25,864 nucleotides of DNA from a virus, in IMG/VR virus record IMGVR_UViG_3300037485_001710, positions 1 to 25,864 of that record. One strand, 5' to 3'. The notes under the pieces are model-generated. The model was not told the origin of the DNA. It made no database searches and was given only the letters and a program-made list of their open reading frames with translations. Shown one piece after another: positions 14,290 to 19,401 of the stretch. The position numbers were made by a program, and so were the translations under genes. Numbering within the stretch: the stretch's first letter is position 1; each line of letters starts with the position of its first letter.

Positions 14290-14999
14290 ATACACCACAA
14301 TACATTCCATCTTTTTACTTTTATAAATTTGCTCAAGAAATTTCTGCTCCATTTACAGCATTGAATGCTTATCAAGCAGGTGCTATTGATCAAGATGGTA
14401 ATATTCTAAAGGCAGAAAGTAGTATTGATCCATTAGAATATCTTGTAATTAAACTTAAGAAGATCTTTGCTGAACTCCCATCTGGAATGACAAAGGCAAA
14501 GTTAAACAATTATCTAAGTACACTTCAACTGTTTGGTGAAGAAGTACAACAAATTGGAATTACTGAAGGTGAATATATGGGTCTTGTAGAAGGGCACATT
14601 GCATTATATGTAAACCAAAACTTAAGTTATATTGAATTATGTGAAGATATGGCTGGTGGTGGTATGTCAACTGCGGGAACTTCACCAGGTTATAATGCTG
14701 GAAGCGTATCTGGTTTTGATTCTGAACTAATATCTGGCATTCAAAAAAGAAAGCCTTTATTAAAAGGTTTGGATAACTGTGAAATGTATGATGTCTGCCC
14801 AGAAGAAATGGGACACTTTAAAGCAGCAAAGGCATGGAAACATGTTCCCGACAGTGAAACTAAAACATATTTGCAAAGAGCTCAATCAAGAAATGCCAAA
14901 AAGATAGCTGTTCGTTCAGTTAATCCAGATACTGGTGAACAAGATGTTCATTGGATAAATTATCCTACGAAGAGTTTTAAAGAACAATATAAATTATAA
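14286..14999 (+). CDS. Conserved late protein of T4-like marine phages (237 aa)
   Basis: The first half has the layout of a conserved protein of T4-like cyanophages and relatives: IPSFYFYKFAQEIS, a GAIDQDGNI turn, then SSIDPLEYLVIKLKKIF and a helical ELPSGMTKAKLNNYL segment. The second half is more variable, with a Gly-rich hinge (about residues 120-140) and a basic tail. The family has no established role that I can name. Its position at the end of a late unit, coupled to the preceding gene by ATGA, suggests virion assembly. The unit closes with a strong hairpin terminator that overlaps its stop codon. Confidence 0.55.
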   Translation: MNTPQYIPSFYFYKFAQEISAPFTALNAYQAGAIDQDGNILKAESSIDPLEYLVIKLKKIFAELPSGMTKAKLNNYLSTLQLFGEEVQQIGITEGEYMGLVEGHIALYVNQNLSYIELCEDMAGGGMSTAGTSPGYNAGSVSGFDSELISGIQKRKPLLKGLDNCEMYDVCPEEMGHFKAAKAWKHVPDSETKTYLQRAQSRNAKKIAVRSVNPDTGEQDVHWINYPTKSFKEQYKL

Positions 15000-15019
15000 A
15001 TCCCCTTTCGGGGATTTAT
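14996..15019. terminator. Bidirectional intrinsic terminator
   Basis: A 10-bp perfect stem (ataaatcccc at 14996-15005, ggggatttat at 15010-15019) with a TTTC loop. It sits between the convergent genes ending at 14999 and 15021, with T-rich sequence on the plus side and A/T sequence on the minus side. It insulates the late plus unit from the early minus operon. Confidence 0.85.
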
Positions 15020-15020
15020 T

Positions 15021-15233
15021 TTATTCTTGAATAAACTTCTTACAACACTTAGGCTTTGAACAACCAGCATTTTGTCTGGCTTCTGTGATTACCTTAGTAT
15101 TTGCATCATCCCAACCAGTAGCCCACTCCTCCCAATACACACTGGTAGACTCATTCACATTCGATGCTCTTTCTGCACCACCCATACGGGCTGCATATCC
15201 CTTTTGATACGCTTCACCTGGAATATATGTCAT
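15021..15233 (-). CDS. RMF/CrpP-like small protein (70 aa)
   Basis: It contains an A-x-x-x-G-x-x-A-R-x-G helix (EAYQKGYAARMGG, residues 7-19), an Asn/Ser loop, and a W-x-x-G-W-x-x-A helix (WATGWDDA, about 37-44). That order resembles the small ribosome-modulation-factor/CrpP-type proteins of proteobacteria and phages, which bind RNA or ribosomes in the case of RMF. The C-terminal extension is Cys/Lys-rich (CSKPKCCKK) and not part of that pattern; it may bind a metal. It is the last gene of the minus early operon, overlapping the previous gene by ATGA, and is followed by the strong terminator. If the resemblance is real, a role in modulating host translation is possible. Confidence 0.5.
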   Translation of the reverse strand: MTYIPGEAYQKGYAARMGGAERASNVNESTSVYWEEWATGWDDANTKVITEARQNAGCSKPKCCKKFIQE

Positions 15234-15682
15234 TGGAATTCTCCTGAATTATCTATTGGCTTAATTATAATTTGATTAAGCAACTTATCTAATGCCTTGA
15301 CATGTGCAAACTGTTCCTTGATAGCAAGGTATCCACGAATCTCAATAAGTTTAAAATATTCTTCTTGACTAAATGGAGTAGTCTTAGGCTTATGCTTGAT
15401 AGGTCTACGAGAAGGCTTTGGTGGATTATTTGGATTAAACTTATTGTTTGGATTAAAATGTTTCTTATTATTTTCTTTAGTCCATTGATCTAAAATGTCA
15501 TCCATGTTAAGATAGTCACGAAGACTATCTGCAGGGTTTTCACCATTACGCATTTGATCCCACATCTTCTTAAACTCTGGGCTAGTATTACCAAAGAAGA
15601 AGAATCCGTTATTTGGATTGTTCTCTTCGCTATCGTCACCATTTTGCCAATTTCTAAAATCGTTATGATCTGAATTTCCCAT
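15230..15682 (-). CDS. Asn-rich hypothetical protein (150 aa)
   Basis: An acidic, Asn-rich N-terminal half (MGNSDHNDFRNWQNGDDSEE, then NPNNGFFFF) is followed by a helical segment (FKKMWDQMRNG), a Pro/Lys/Asn linker with NPNNKFNPNN repeats (about 74-95), and a C-terminal helix (FSQEEYFKLIEIRGYLAIKE). The AAGGA ribosome-binding site lies about 8 nt upstream. It is part of the leftward early operon of small genes. No family is recognised. Two helical parts with a disordered linker would suit a small binding protein that targets a host factor, but this is speculation. Confidence 0.5.
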   Translation of the reverse strand: MGNSDHNDFRNWQNGDDSEENNPNNGFFFFGNTSPEFKKMWDQMRNGENPADSLRDYLNMDDILDQWTKENNKKHFNPNNKFNPNNPPKPSRRPIKHKPKTTPFSQEEYFKLIEIRGYLAIKEQFAHVKALDKLLNQIIIKPIDNSGEFQ

Positions 15683-15691
15683 TAATTTCCT

Positions 15692-15988
15692 TTAGACATC
15701 AAAAAATTGTTCGTAAACTTGCTTACCACGGTTATCTGTTACAGAGACAAAGCGAACATGACGTTCGATTGAATCACTAATATTTAGAGGGTCTTTAGGA
15801 CCAAACTCAATGGTCTTAATCCATGCAGGACATCCACCAATGGAGATTCGAACCTCAGTTCCATTTGCATCAGTGCCATAAAAATCAAAGGAAGATTTCT
15901 CTCCATTATAATAGGTGAAAAAACAATCAATATGATCATACTTCTTGCGAAGTTCATCAAACGACATCATTGTGGCAGTTTTAGCCAT
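15692..15988 (-). CDS. Hypothetical small protein (98 aa)
   Basis: The start is set at MAKTATMMSFDELRKKY rather than an upstream ATG that would add 24 residues, because this ATG overlaps the stop of the preceding 57-aa gene by 8 nt (ATGGCTAA), a typical coupling. The body is predicted to be a small alpha/beta domain: an initial helix, then alternating strands (FDFYGTDANGTEVRISIGG). It matches no family I can name. It sits in the leftward early operon, so a host-takeover function is plausible but unproven. Confidence 0.5.
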   Translation of the reverse strand: MAKTATMMSFDELRKKYDHIDCFFTYYNGEKSSFDFYGTDANGTEVRISIGGCPAWIKTIEFGPKDPLNISDSIERHVRFVSVTDNRGKQVYEQFFDV

Positions 15989-16154
15989 TGGGCAGTCTCT
16001 TTTGCTTGACACACACAGGAAGTTGACCACTCGCGTCAAGACTGCGAAGTGTACCAACACGAGCCTTCATAAGACTCTGAATACGATTGCGCTTCATGCG
16101 TTCTTCACGCTTCTTATGAGCACGTTTAGTCATACGTTGTTTTGAGTTAGGCAT
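15981..16154 (-). CDS. Small, highly basic protein (57 aa)
   Basis: Starts MPNSKQRMTKRAHKKREER and ends KQKRLPNG. About one third of the residues are Lys or Arg, mostly in an N-terminal helix (to about residue 31), which suggests nucleic-acid or ribosome binding. It overlaps the next gene by 8 nt and lies 23 nt after the coiled-coil gene, so it belongs to the same minus-strand operon. GGAG lies about 12 nt upstream. The composition resembles that of small ribosomal-type proteins, but no family is recognised. Confidence 0.5.
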   Translation of the reverse strand: MPNSKQRMTKRAHKKREERMKRNRIQSLMKARVGTLRSLDASGQLPVCVKQKRLPNG

Positions 16155-16177
16155 AATAATAATATACTCCGGTTTAT

Positions 16178-16543
16178 TTATTCGTCAAGCAAATCAACTC
16201 TGGATTGAAGATCATCTAGTTTATCCATTAGTTCTTCTAATTTTTCAGTAAAGTCAGTAAAGTTTTTAGATGTAAGAATGGTTTCTAGTTGTTTGAGTCT
16301 GCTTTCTAGAGCAAGATTTTTAGCCTGTAATTCTTTCATTCGATCATTGAGTGCTTGATTAATAGCAACTTGGTTTGACCCAGGTTCGGTCAAACCATTG
16401 AGAGATGGATCATATTCGTAATGTTTAGGAGTTTTATACATTTTGTTAACTTGCTTGGCTTTATCCAAGGCTTTATCTAGATTTAGCATCGCATCTTTCT
16501 TATAATATGACTTTGTTTTAATTGGATCTGGGGGTGTTTCCAT
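16178..16543 (-). CDS. Coiled-coil protein (121 aa)
   Basis: The C-terminal two thirds form a strong coiled coil (about residues 65-121: RMKELQAKNLALESRLKQLE, later LEELMDKLDDLQSRVDLLDE). The N-terminal part is basic with Lys/Tyr-rich helices. ATGs at 16558 and 16549 also exist in frame. I prefer 16543 (METPPDPIKTK) because the -10 box TACAAT ends at 16550, so transcription should begin about 16543-16544, making this a leaderless start. It follows the tRNA gene. No family is recognised; it is likely an oligomeric binding protein. Confidence 0.5.
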   Translation of the reverse strand: METPPDPIKTKSYYKKDAMLNLDKALDKAKQVNKMYKTPKHYEYDPSLNGLTEPGSNQVAINQALNDRMKELQAKNLALESRLKQLETILTSKNFTDFTEKLEELMDKLDDLQSRVDLLDE

Positions 16544-16549
16544 AGTCAT

Positions 16550-16577
16550 ATTGTACACATATTTAAGGGTAAGTCAA
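16550..16577 (-). promoter_or_regulatory. Sigma70-like promoter for the coiled-coil gene
   Basis: On the minus strand TTGACT (16572-16577), a 16-nt spacer, then TACAAT (16550-16555). It lies directly between the tRNA and the 16543 ATG. The -10 box ends 6 nt before the start codon, so the transcript should have essentially no leader. Confidence 0.6.
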
Positions 16578-16585
16578 ATAATAAA

Positions 16586-16668
16586 TGCAAGAGGAGGGAT
16601 TCGAACCTTCGTAGAAATTAATCATCACATTTACAGTGTGACCTCGTTGACCGCTTGAGTACTCTTGC
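16586..16668 (-). tRNA. tRNA-Tyr (anticodon GTA)
   Basis: Folded by eye from the minus strand. The acceptor stem GCAAGAG/CTCTTGC (7 of 7 paired) has discriminator A. The D-arm has a CTC/GAG stem with GCGGTC in the loop. The anticodon stem TCACA/TGTGA has loop CTGTAAA, giving anticodon GTA. A long variable arm (about 14 nt) makes it class II, as expected for bacterial tRNA-Tyr. The T-arm loop is TTCGAAT with GAAGG/CCCTC, one A-C mismatch in the stem. CCA is not encoded. It begins 5 nt after the stop of the 44-aa gene and is probably processed from that operon transcript. Confidence 0.9.
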
Positions 16669-16673
16669 GTAGT

Positions 16674-16808
16674 TTATTTAGGTGTCTTTTTAGGCTTTTT
16701 CTTTACTGGCTTCTTTTTAAAAATTGCTTCATAATTTTTACCATATTGTTCCAAATTTACGTGTCTGGGGGAACTTCCCTTACCTGCACCATGTGAACCG
16801 TAAGTCAT
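16674..16808 (-). CDS. Small Lys-rich protein (44 aa)
   Basis: An open frame starting MTYGSHGAGKGSSPRHVNLE and ending in a Lys/Pro tail (FKKKPVKKKPKKTPK). The tail suggests nucleic-acid or ribosome binding. Support for its reality comes from a near-consensus sigma70 promoter (TTGACA, 16 nt, TATACT) whose expected start site coincides with the ATG at 16808, and from tight packing against the downstream tRNA. It would be the first gene of the leftward early operon and translated from a leaderless message. No family is recognised. Confidence 0.55.
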   Translation of the reverse strand: MTYGSHGAGKGSSPRHVNLEQYGKNYEAIFKKKPVKKKPKKTPK

Positions 16809-16814
16809 AGGGGA

Positions 16815-16842
16815 AGTATAACATATAGAACTTTTGTGTCAA
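16815..16842 (-). promoter_or_regulatory. Near-consensus sigma70 promoter of the leftward early operon
   Basis: Minus strand TTGACA (16837-16842), a 16-nt spacer, TATACT (16815-16820). It is the best sigma70 match in the window. The -10 box ends 6 nt before the ATG at 16808. Its -35 box abuts the plus-strand CTAAATA box at 16843-16849. Confidence 0.7.
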
Positions 16843-16849
16843 CTAAATA
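16843..16849 (+). promoter_or_regulatory. Late-box variant CTAAATA
   Basis: ACTAAATA ends 5 nt before the ATG at 16855, with no ribosome-binding sequence between. It directly adjoins the -35 box of the divergent early promoter. Confidence 0.4.
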
Positions 16850-16854
16850 ATAAT

Positions 16855-18198
16855 ATGAAGAATAAAGGTTATTACGGTTGGATTCATTCCTTAAACGAAG
16901 CCGCTATGCAATCTCGCCAAAATGGGATTAATATGCTAGCTGAACAAGCCGCACGTAAAGGTGAAATGCTTAATGAGGCAAATGATCGAGAAACACCATC
17001 AATCAATACTCGTATTAAAGGTAATCCCAGAGCCGGTAATAGAACAGAGGTAGGTGAAGATGATCCGAGCCCTACAACAGATATATCTAAAGGATTTTTA
17101 AATTTATTAGCGAATATAAATTATGGTAAAGATAGTGGAGATCCTGCAACTCATGGAGTTGCTCCGCTACCAGCTAAAGATCAAATAACCTTGGGAGCTA
17201 AGGGTAGAGTTCCAGAATTTGAAGGTAAAAATAAACGGATTGTGCCTCTTACAGGTAGTCAAGGTCCTGGATTTGAAAGAGCAATCCGTAATATTACAAG
17301 TATGTCACAGGGAGTACAGAATGCAGGAAAATCTCCTTTTGATGATACTGGTTCTGTTGAGATTCCAGATGTTGAAGGTTATGAACCAAATGATCGTACT
17401 CCGAGTAAAATGGTACCAGATGTTGATATATACCGAGAGATTAGAGCAACGAAAGATGCTGAATTAGACTCTCCTAGAGGAATTAAGAATTCACGAGCTG
17501 GTGAAAAAGCCAGATTAGCTGCCGCCAAATTAACAAAACAAAGAAATTCTGCTCCAAATTTAGAAGTTGCTAATAGAGATGGTGATTATGATGCCGATTC
17601 AGGCGATGCACTAGTACAAGGACGATTGGCACAAGCTAATGCAACAAATTTTAGTGATCCAACGGGTGCACAAGCAAGAATTGAAACTGGTAATCCAGTT
17701 ATGGGTGATGATGAGATTGTAGCAAGAGCTGGTCAAATCTCACGTGCTGTGAATGCCCCTAAAAGAGTTAGACTTCGCGGTGAATGGCCTCAGACAGCAG
17801 AAAAATTAGCTACTTCTGCTGGAGTAGAAAGTGTAAAGTCAAAAGAAGATGTCAATGCTCTTACACAGGCTGCTTTGTCAAACCTACCATCAAGAATGCA
17901 AGATGCCCGAGCACAGGATAATGTTCGAAGAAACGATAGATCTAGAATTATCGCACTTGCTGACGCAAAAGCTGCTGCTAGTTTAGCAACGCAAGAAGCT
18001 AAAGGGCAGGGAATGGGTCAACAAGGCATTGCAGATTATGCACGAGATGCTGCAAGAGCAGCTGTTAGAGCAACTATGAGTGATGATAGACCACAAGTCT
18101 TGGGAACCGTTAAAGGTCCACCTAAAAATGCTCGTACTGCTACACGATTAGCTACTGAATCAGTAACAGATAAAATTACAAGAATGTTAAATGGTTAA
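16855..18198 (+). CDS. Disordered, charged late protein with capsid-targeting-like N-terminus (447 aa)
   Basis: The start is the ATG at 16855 (MKNKGYYGWIHSLNEAAMQ), not the TTG seven codons upstream that would lie before and within the CTAAATA box. Residues 13-16 (L-N-E|A) fit the T4 prohead-protease rule (I/L)-x-E|(A/G/S), with E at position 15. The mature part is rich in Ala, Arg, Asp and Gly, basic and mostly disordered, with helical Ala-rich stretches toward the C-terminus (about 375-410). Such composition suits a DNA-associated internal head protein. No enzymatic motif is visible. It ends with a stop shared with the convergent gene at 18195. Confidence 0.5.
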   Translation: MKNKGYYGWIHSLNEAAMQSRQNGINMLAEQAARKGEMLNEANDRETPSINTRIKGNPRAGNRTEVGEDDPSPTTDISKGFLNLLANINYGKDSGDPATHGVAPLPAKDQITLGAKGRVPEFEGKNKRIVPLTGSQGPGFERAIRNITSMSQGVQNAGKSPFDDTGSVEIPDVEGYEPNDRTPSKMVPDVDIYREIRATKDAELDSPRGIKNSRAGEKARLAAAKLTKQRNSAPNLEVANRDGDYDADSGDALVQGRLAQANATNFSDPTGAQARIETGNPVMGDDEIVARAGQISRAVNAPKRVRLRGEWPQTAEKLATSAGVESVKSKEDVNALTQAALSNLPSRMQDARAQDNVRRNDRSRIIALADAKAAASLATQEAKGQGMGQQGIADYARDAARAAVRATMSDDRPQVLGTVKGPPKNARTATRLATESVTDKITRMLNG

Positions 18199-18401
18199 AG
18201 ATCGGGATTCCCGATTTCTCGAGTCCATTCCCATTCTTCCCATAACATTTTAGCAAAATCGTCGTCAGGATCATGGCGGCGCATTTCTAATTCTGCTAGA
18301 CCAGGTGCTGAGATTGCAGCATCCATTTCCCACGATAGCCAAAACCATTCACCCTTTTTAAGAAGGTTGTTGGTAATGAGACATCGAATGTCTTTGGACA
18401 T
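18195..18401 (-). CDS. Small acidic Trp-rich protein (68 aa)
   Basis: Starts MSKDIRCLITNNLLKKGEWF and ends MLWEEWEWTREIGNPDL, with six Trp residues and a strongly acidic centre (RRHDPDDDFAKM). The composition and higher GC of the gene stand out from its neighbours. It starts 1 nt after the preceding stop, so it is co-transcribed with the two minus-strand genes upstream. It is not a family I can name. Small acidic phage proteins are often inhibitors or DNA mimics, but the Trp-rich sequence gives no specific lead. Its stop overlaps that of the plus-strand gene. Confidence 0.5.
   Translation of the reverse strand: MSKDIRCLITNNLLKKGEWFWLSWEMDAAISAPGLAELEMRRHDPDDDFAKMLWEEWEWTREIGNPDL
18199..18217. 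terminator. Weak hairpin at convergent gene ends
   Basis: ATCGGG (18201-18206) pairs with CCCGAT (18210-18215) around a 3-nt loop, extended by G-T and A-T pairs. It follows the plus-strand stop but has only a three-T tail, so termination is uncertain. It lies inside the 3' end of the minus-strand gene. Confidence 0.3.
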
Positions 18402-18402
18402 C

Positions 18403-18654
18403 TTAGCTGATATACATAGCCGTTACACCACCAGCCAGTGTTGGAATAGCGTATACTTGCATGGGTAAAATATATGGGCTTTGATTAATTACTAATCCAA
18501 TTGATGCAGTTGCGCCAGTTGGACCATTATTAAGTACATGTATTGTTGATGATCCGGTAGTAGCAGTTCCTCCGGAAAACAAAATGCCTTTATGCTTTGG
18601 AAGTCTTGAAGAACCAAGTGAAAATTGATTTGCTGTGAAGTATTTATCGTACAT
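18403..18654 (-). CDS. Small Gly/Thr-rich putative virion protein (83 aa)
   Basis: Opens MYDKYFTANQFSLGSSRLPK and continues with neutral, beta-rich, Gly/Thr/Ser sequence (GTATTGSSTIHVLNNGPTG) with no charged residue after about position 21. This would suit a small decoration or fibre-tip subunit. It is preceded by CTAAATA 8 nt before the ATG, overlapping the stop of the gene at 18666. No family is recognised with certainty. It is linked to the acidic gene downstream. Confidence 0.45.
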   Translation of the reverse strand: MYDKYFTANQFSLGSSRLPKHKGILFSGGTATTGSSTIHVLNNGPTGATASIGLVINQSPYILPMQVYAIPTLAGGVTAMYIS

Positions 18655-18662
18655 GTTACAAA

Positions 18663-18669
18663 TATTTAG
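18663..18669 (-). promoter_or_regulatory. Late-box variant CTAAATA
   Basis: CCTAAATA on the minus strand overlaps the TAA stop of the 95-aa gene and ends 8 nt before the ATG at 18654. Confidence 0.35.
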
Positions 18670-18953
18670 GAATTTTTAAATGATTCACTTGTCCAAAAGA
18701 TTTCTAGCCATTTTGCTTCATCAACAAAACTTGCCATCCAAACACATCTATGTACTTTATCAATCTTTTTGAGTACACCAACATGATATGAATTGGTTCC
18801 ACTATATTGATCAACTTTTACAACATATGGTGTTGTGGTTTGAACTTTATCAATAAAAGTTTGAATATATTCAGGATATACGGGTTTTACAGCAGGAGGA
18901 AGTGGTTTAGGCTTTCTTTTGCCATATTTTGATGTTTTTCTTATTTTTGCCAT
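18666..18953 (-). CDS. Basic hypothetical protein (95 aa)
   Basis: The N-terminus is very basic and Pro-rich (MAKIRKTSKYGKRKPKPLPP), followed by a compact alpha/beta region with several aromatic residues (VHRCVWMASFVDEAKWLEIFW). The basic arm suggests binding to nucleic acid or to an acidic head surface. A TATAAATA box lies 9 nt before the ATG, without a clear ribosome-binding site. The two downstream minus genes follow closely. No family is recognised. Confidence 0.5.
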   Translation of the reverse strand: MAKIRKTSKYGKRKPKPLPPAVKPVYPEYIQTFIDKVQTTTPYVVKVDQYSGTNSYHVGVLKKIDKVHRCVWMASFVDEAKWLEIFWTSESFKNS

Positions 18954-18957
18954 TATT

Positions 18958-18970
18958 CTAAATATTTATA
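18958..18970. promoter_or_regulatory. Overlapping divergent late boxes
   Basis: On the plus strand CTAAATA (18958-18964) lies 5 nt before the ATG at 18970. On the minus strand TATAAATA (18963-18970) lies 9 nt before the ATG at 18953. The two boxes share two base pairs, so polymerase could use only one direction at a time. Confidence 0.5.
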
Positions 18971-19173
18971 TGAAAAAGTTGATTGAAGGTAATGTTTATA
19001 ACGTTCAGCAAGTTAGTACACTAAAACCCGATTCTTCAAAAACCGGACTACATCAATGGACTACTGAAATGCGTAAACAAGTAATGGAAAAATTACGTGG
19101 GTACGCCCCAGAAAAGGTTGATGCGATTATTAAAGCAACTTTTGGTGATATTATGGACTCAAAAGATATTTAA
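18970..19173 (+). CDS. Small late protein (67 aa)
   Basis: The start is taken at ATG 18970 (MKKLIEGNVYNVQQ). A longer reading from 18919 is rejected because it runs through the divergent promoter and the start of the opposite gene. L4-I-E6|G7 fits the prohead-protease rule. The C-terminal half is helical (LRGYAPEKVDAIIKATFGDI). There is no ribosome-binding site; the CTAAATA box ends 5 nt before the start. Its 3' end overlaps the convergent gene by 15 nt. No family is recognised. Confidence 0.45.
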   Translation: MKKLIEGNVYNVQQVSTLKPDSSKTGLHQWTTEMRKQVMEKLRGYAPEKVDAIIKATFGDIMDSKDI

Positions 19174-19356
19174 TGTATTTGCCATTTTTGAATTGCTGTT
19201 AAAGTGTTCGTTGAACTGCTCTATCAATTTTTCCTTATGGTCAACTAATCTGTTATATTCCTTTAAACTAGTCTTTCCATCGGTTTCACACTTACCAATG
19301 TGCTTTAAAGTTTCACCATAGTCATAGATCATTTCTTCTAATTTCTTATTGGTCAT
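19159..19356 (-). CDS. Small coiled-coil protein (65 aa)
   Basis: Starts MTNKKLEEMIYDYGETLKH and is almost wholly helical with charged heptads (LVDHKEKLIEQFNEHF). It is preceded on the minus strand by a sigma70-like promoter, which marks it as early. The message would have a leader of only about 3 nt. It overlaps the convergent late gene by 15 nt at the 3' end. No family is recognised. Confidence 0.5.
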   Translation of the reverse strand: MTNKKLEEMIYDYGETLKHIGKCETDGKTSLKEYNRLVDHKEKLIEQFNEHFNSNSKMANTLNIF

Positions 19357-19358
19357 AT

Positions 19359-19366
19359 TATAAATA
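19359..19366 (+). promoter_or_regulatory. Late promoter box TATAAATA for the RCC1-lyase gene
   Basis: Exact TATAAATA 35 nt before the ATG at 19402. A GGGGAAAG sequence lies in between, rather far from the start. The box overlaps by one base the -10 region of the divergent early promoter. Confidence 0.6.
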
Positions 19367-19393
19367 GTATGTAGGCTAGGCGGGGAAAGTCAA
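19366..19393 (-). promoter_or_regulatory. Sigma70-like early promoter of the 65-aa gene
   Basis: Minus strand TTGACT (19388-19393), a 16-nt spacer, CATACT (19366-19371). The ATG at 19356 follows the -10 box after 9 nt. It is interleaved with the late promoter of the opposite strand. Confidence 0.5.
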
Positions 19394-19401
19394 TAATTAA
19401 T

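Noticed and set aside
18919-18969. N-terminal extension of the 67-aa gene that looks like a signal peptide (hydrophobic FDVFLIFAIIL)
   Set aside because: It lies opposite the start of the divergent 95-aa gene and across both late boxes. The hydrophobic look comes from the antisense of a Lys-rich start.
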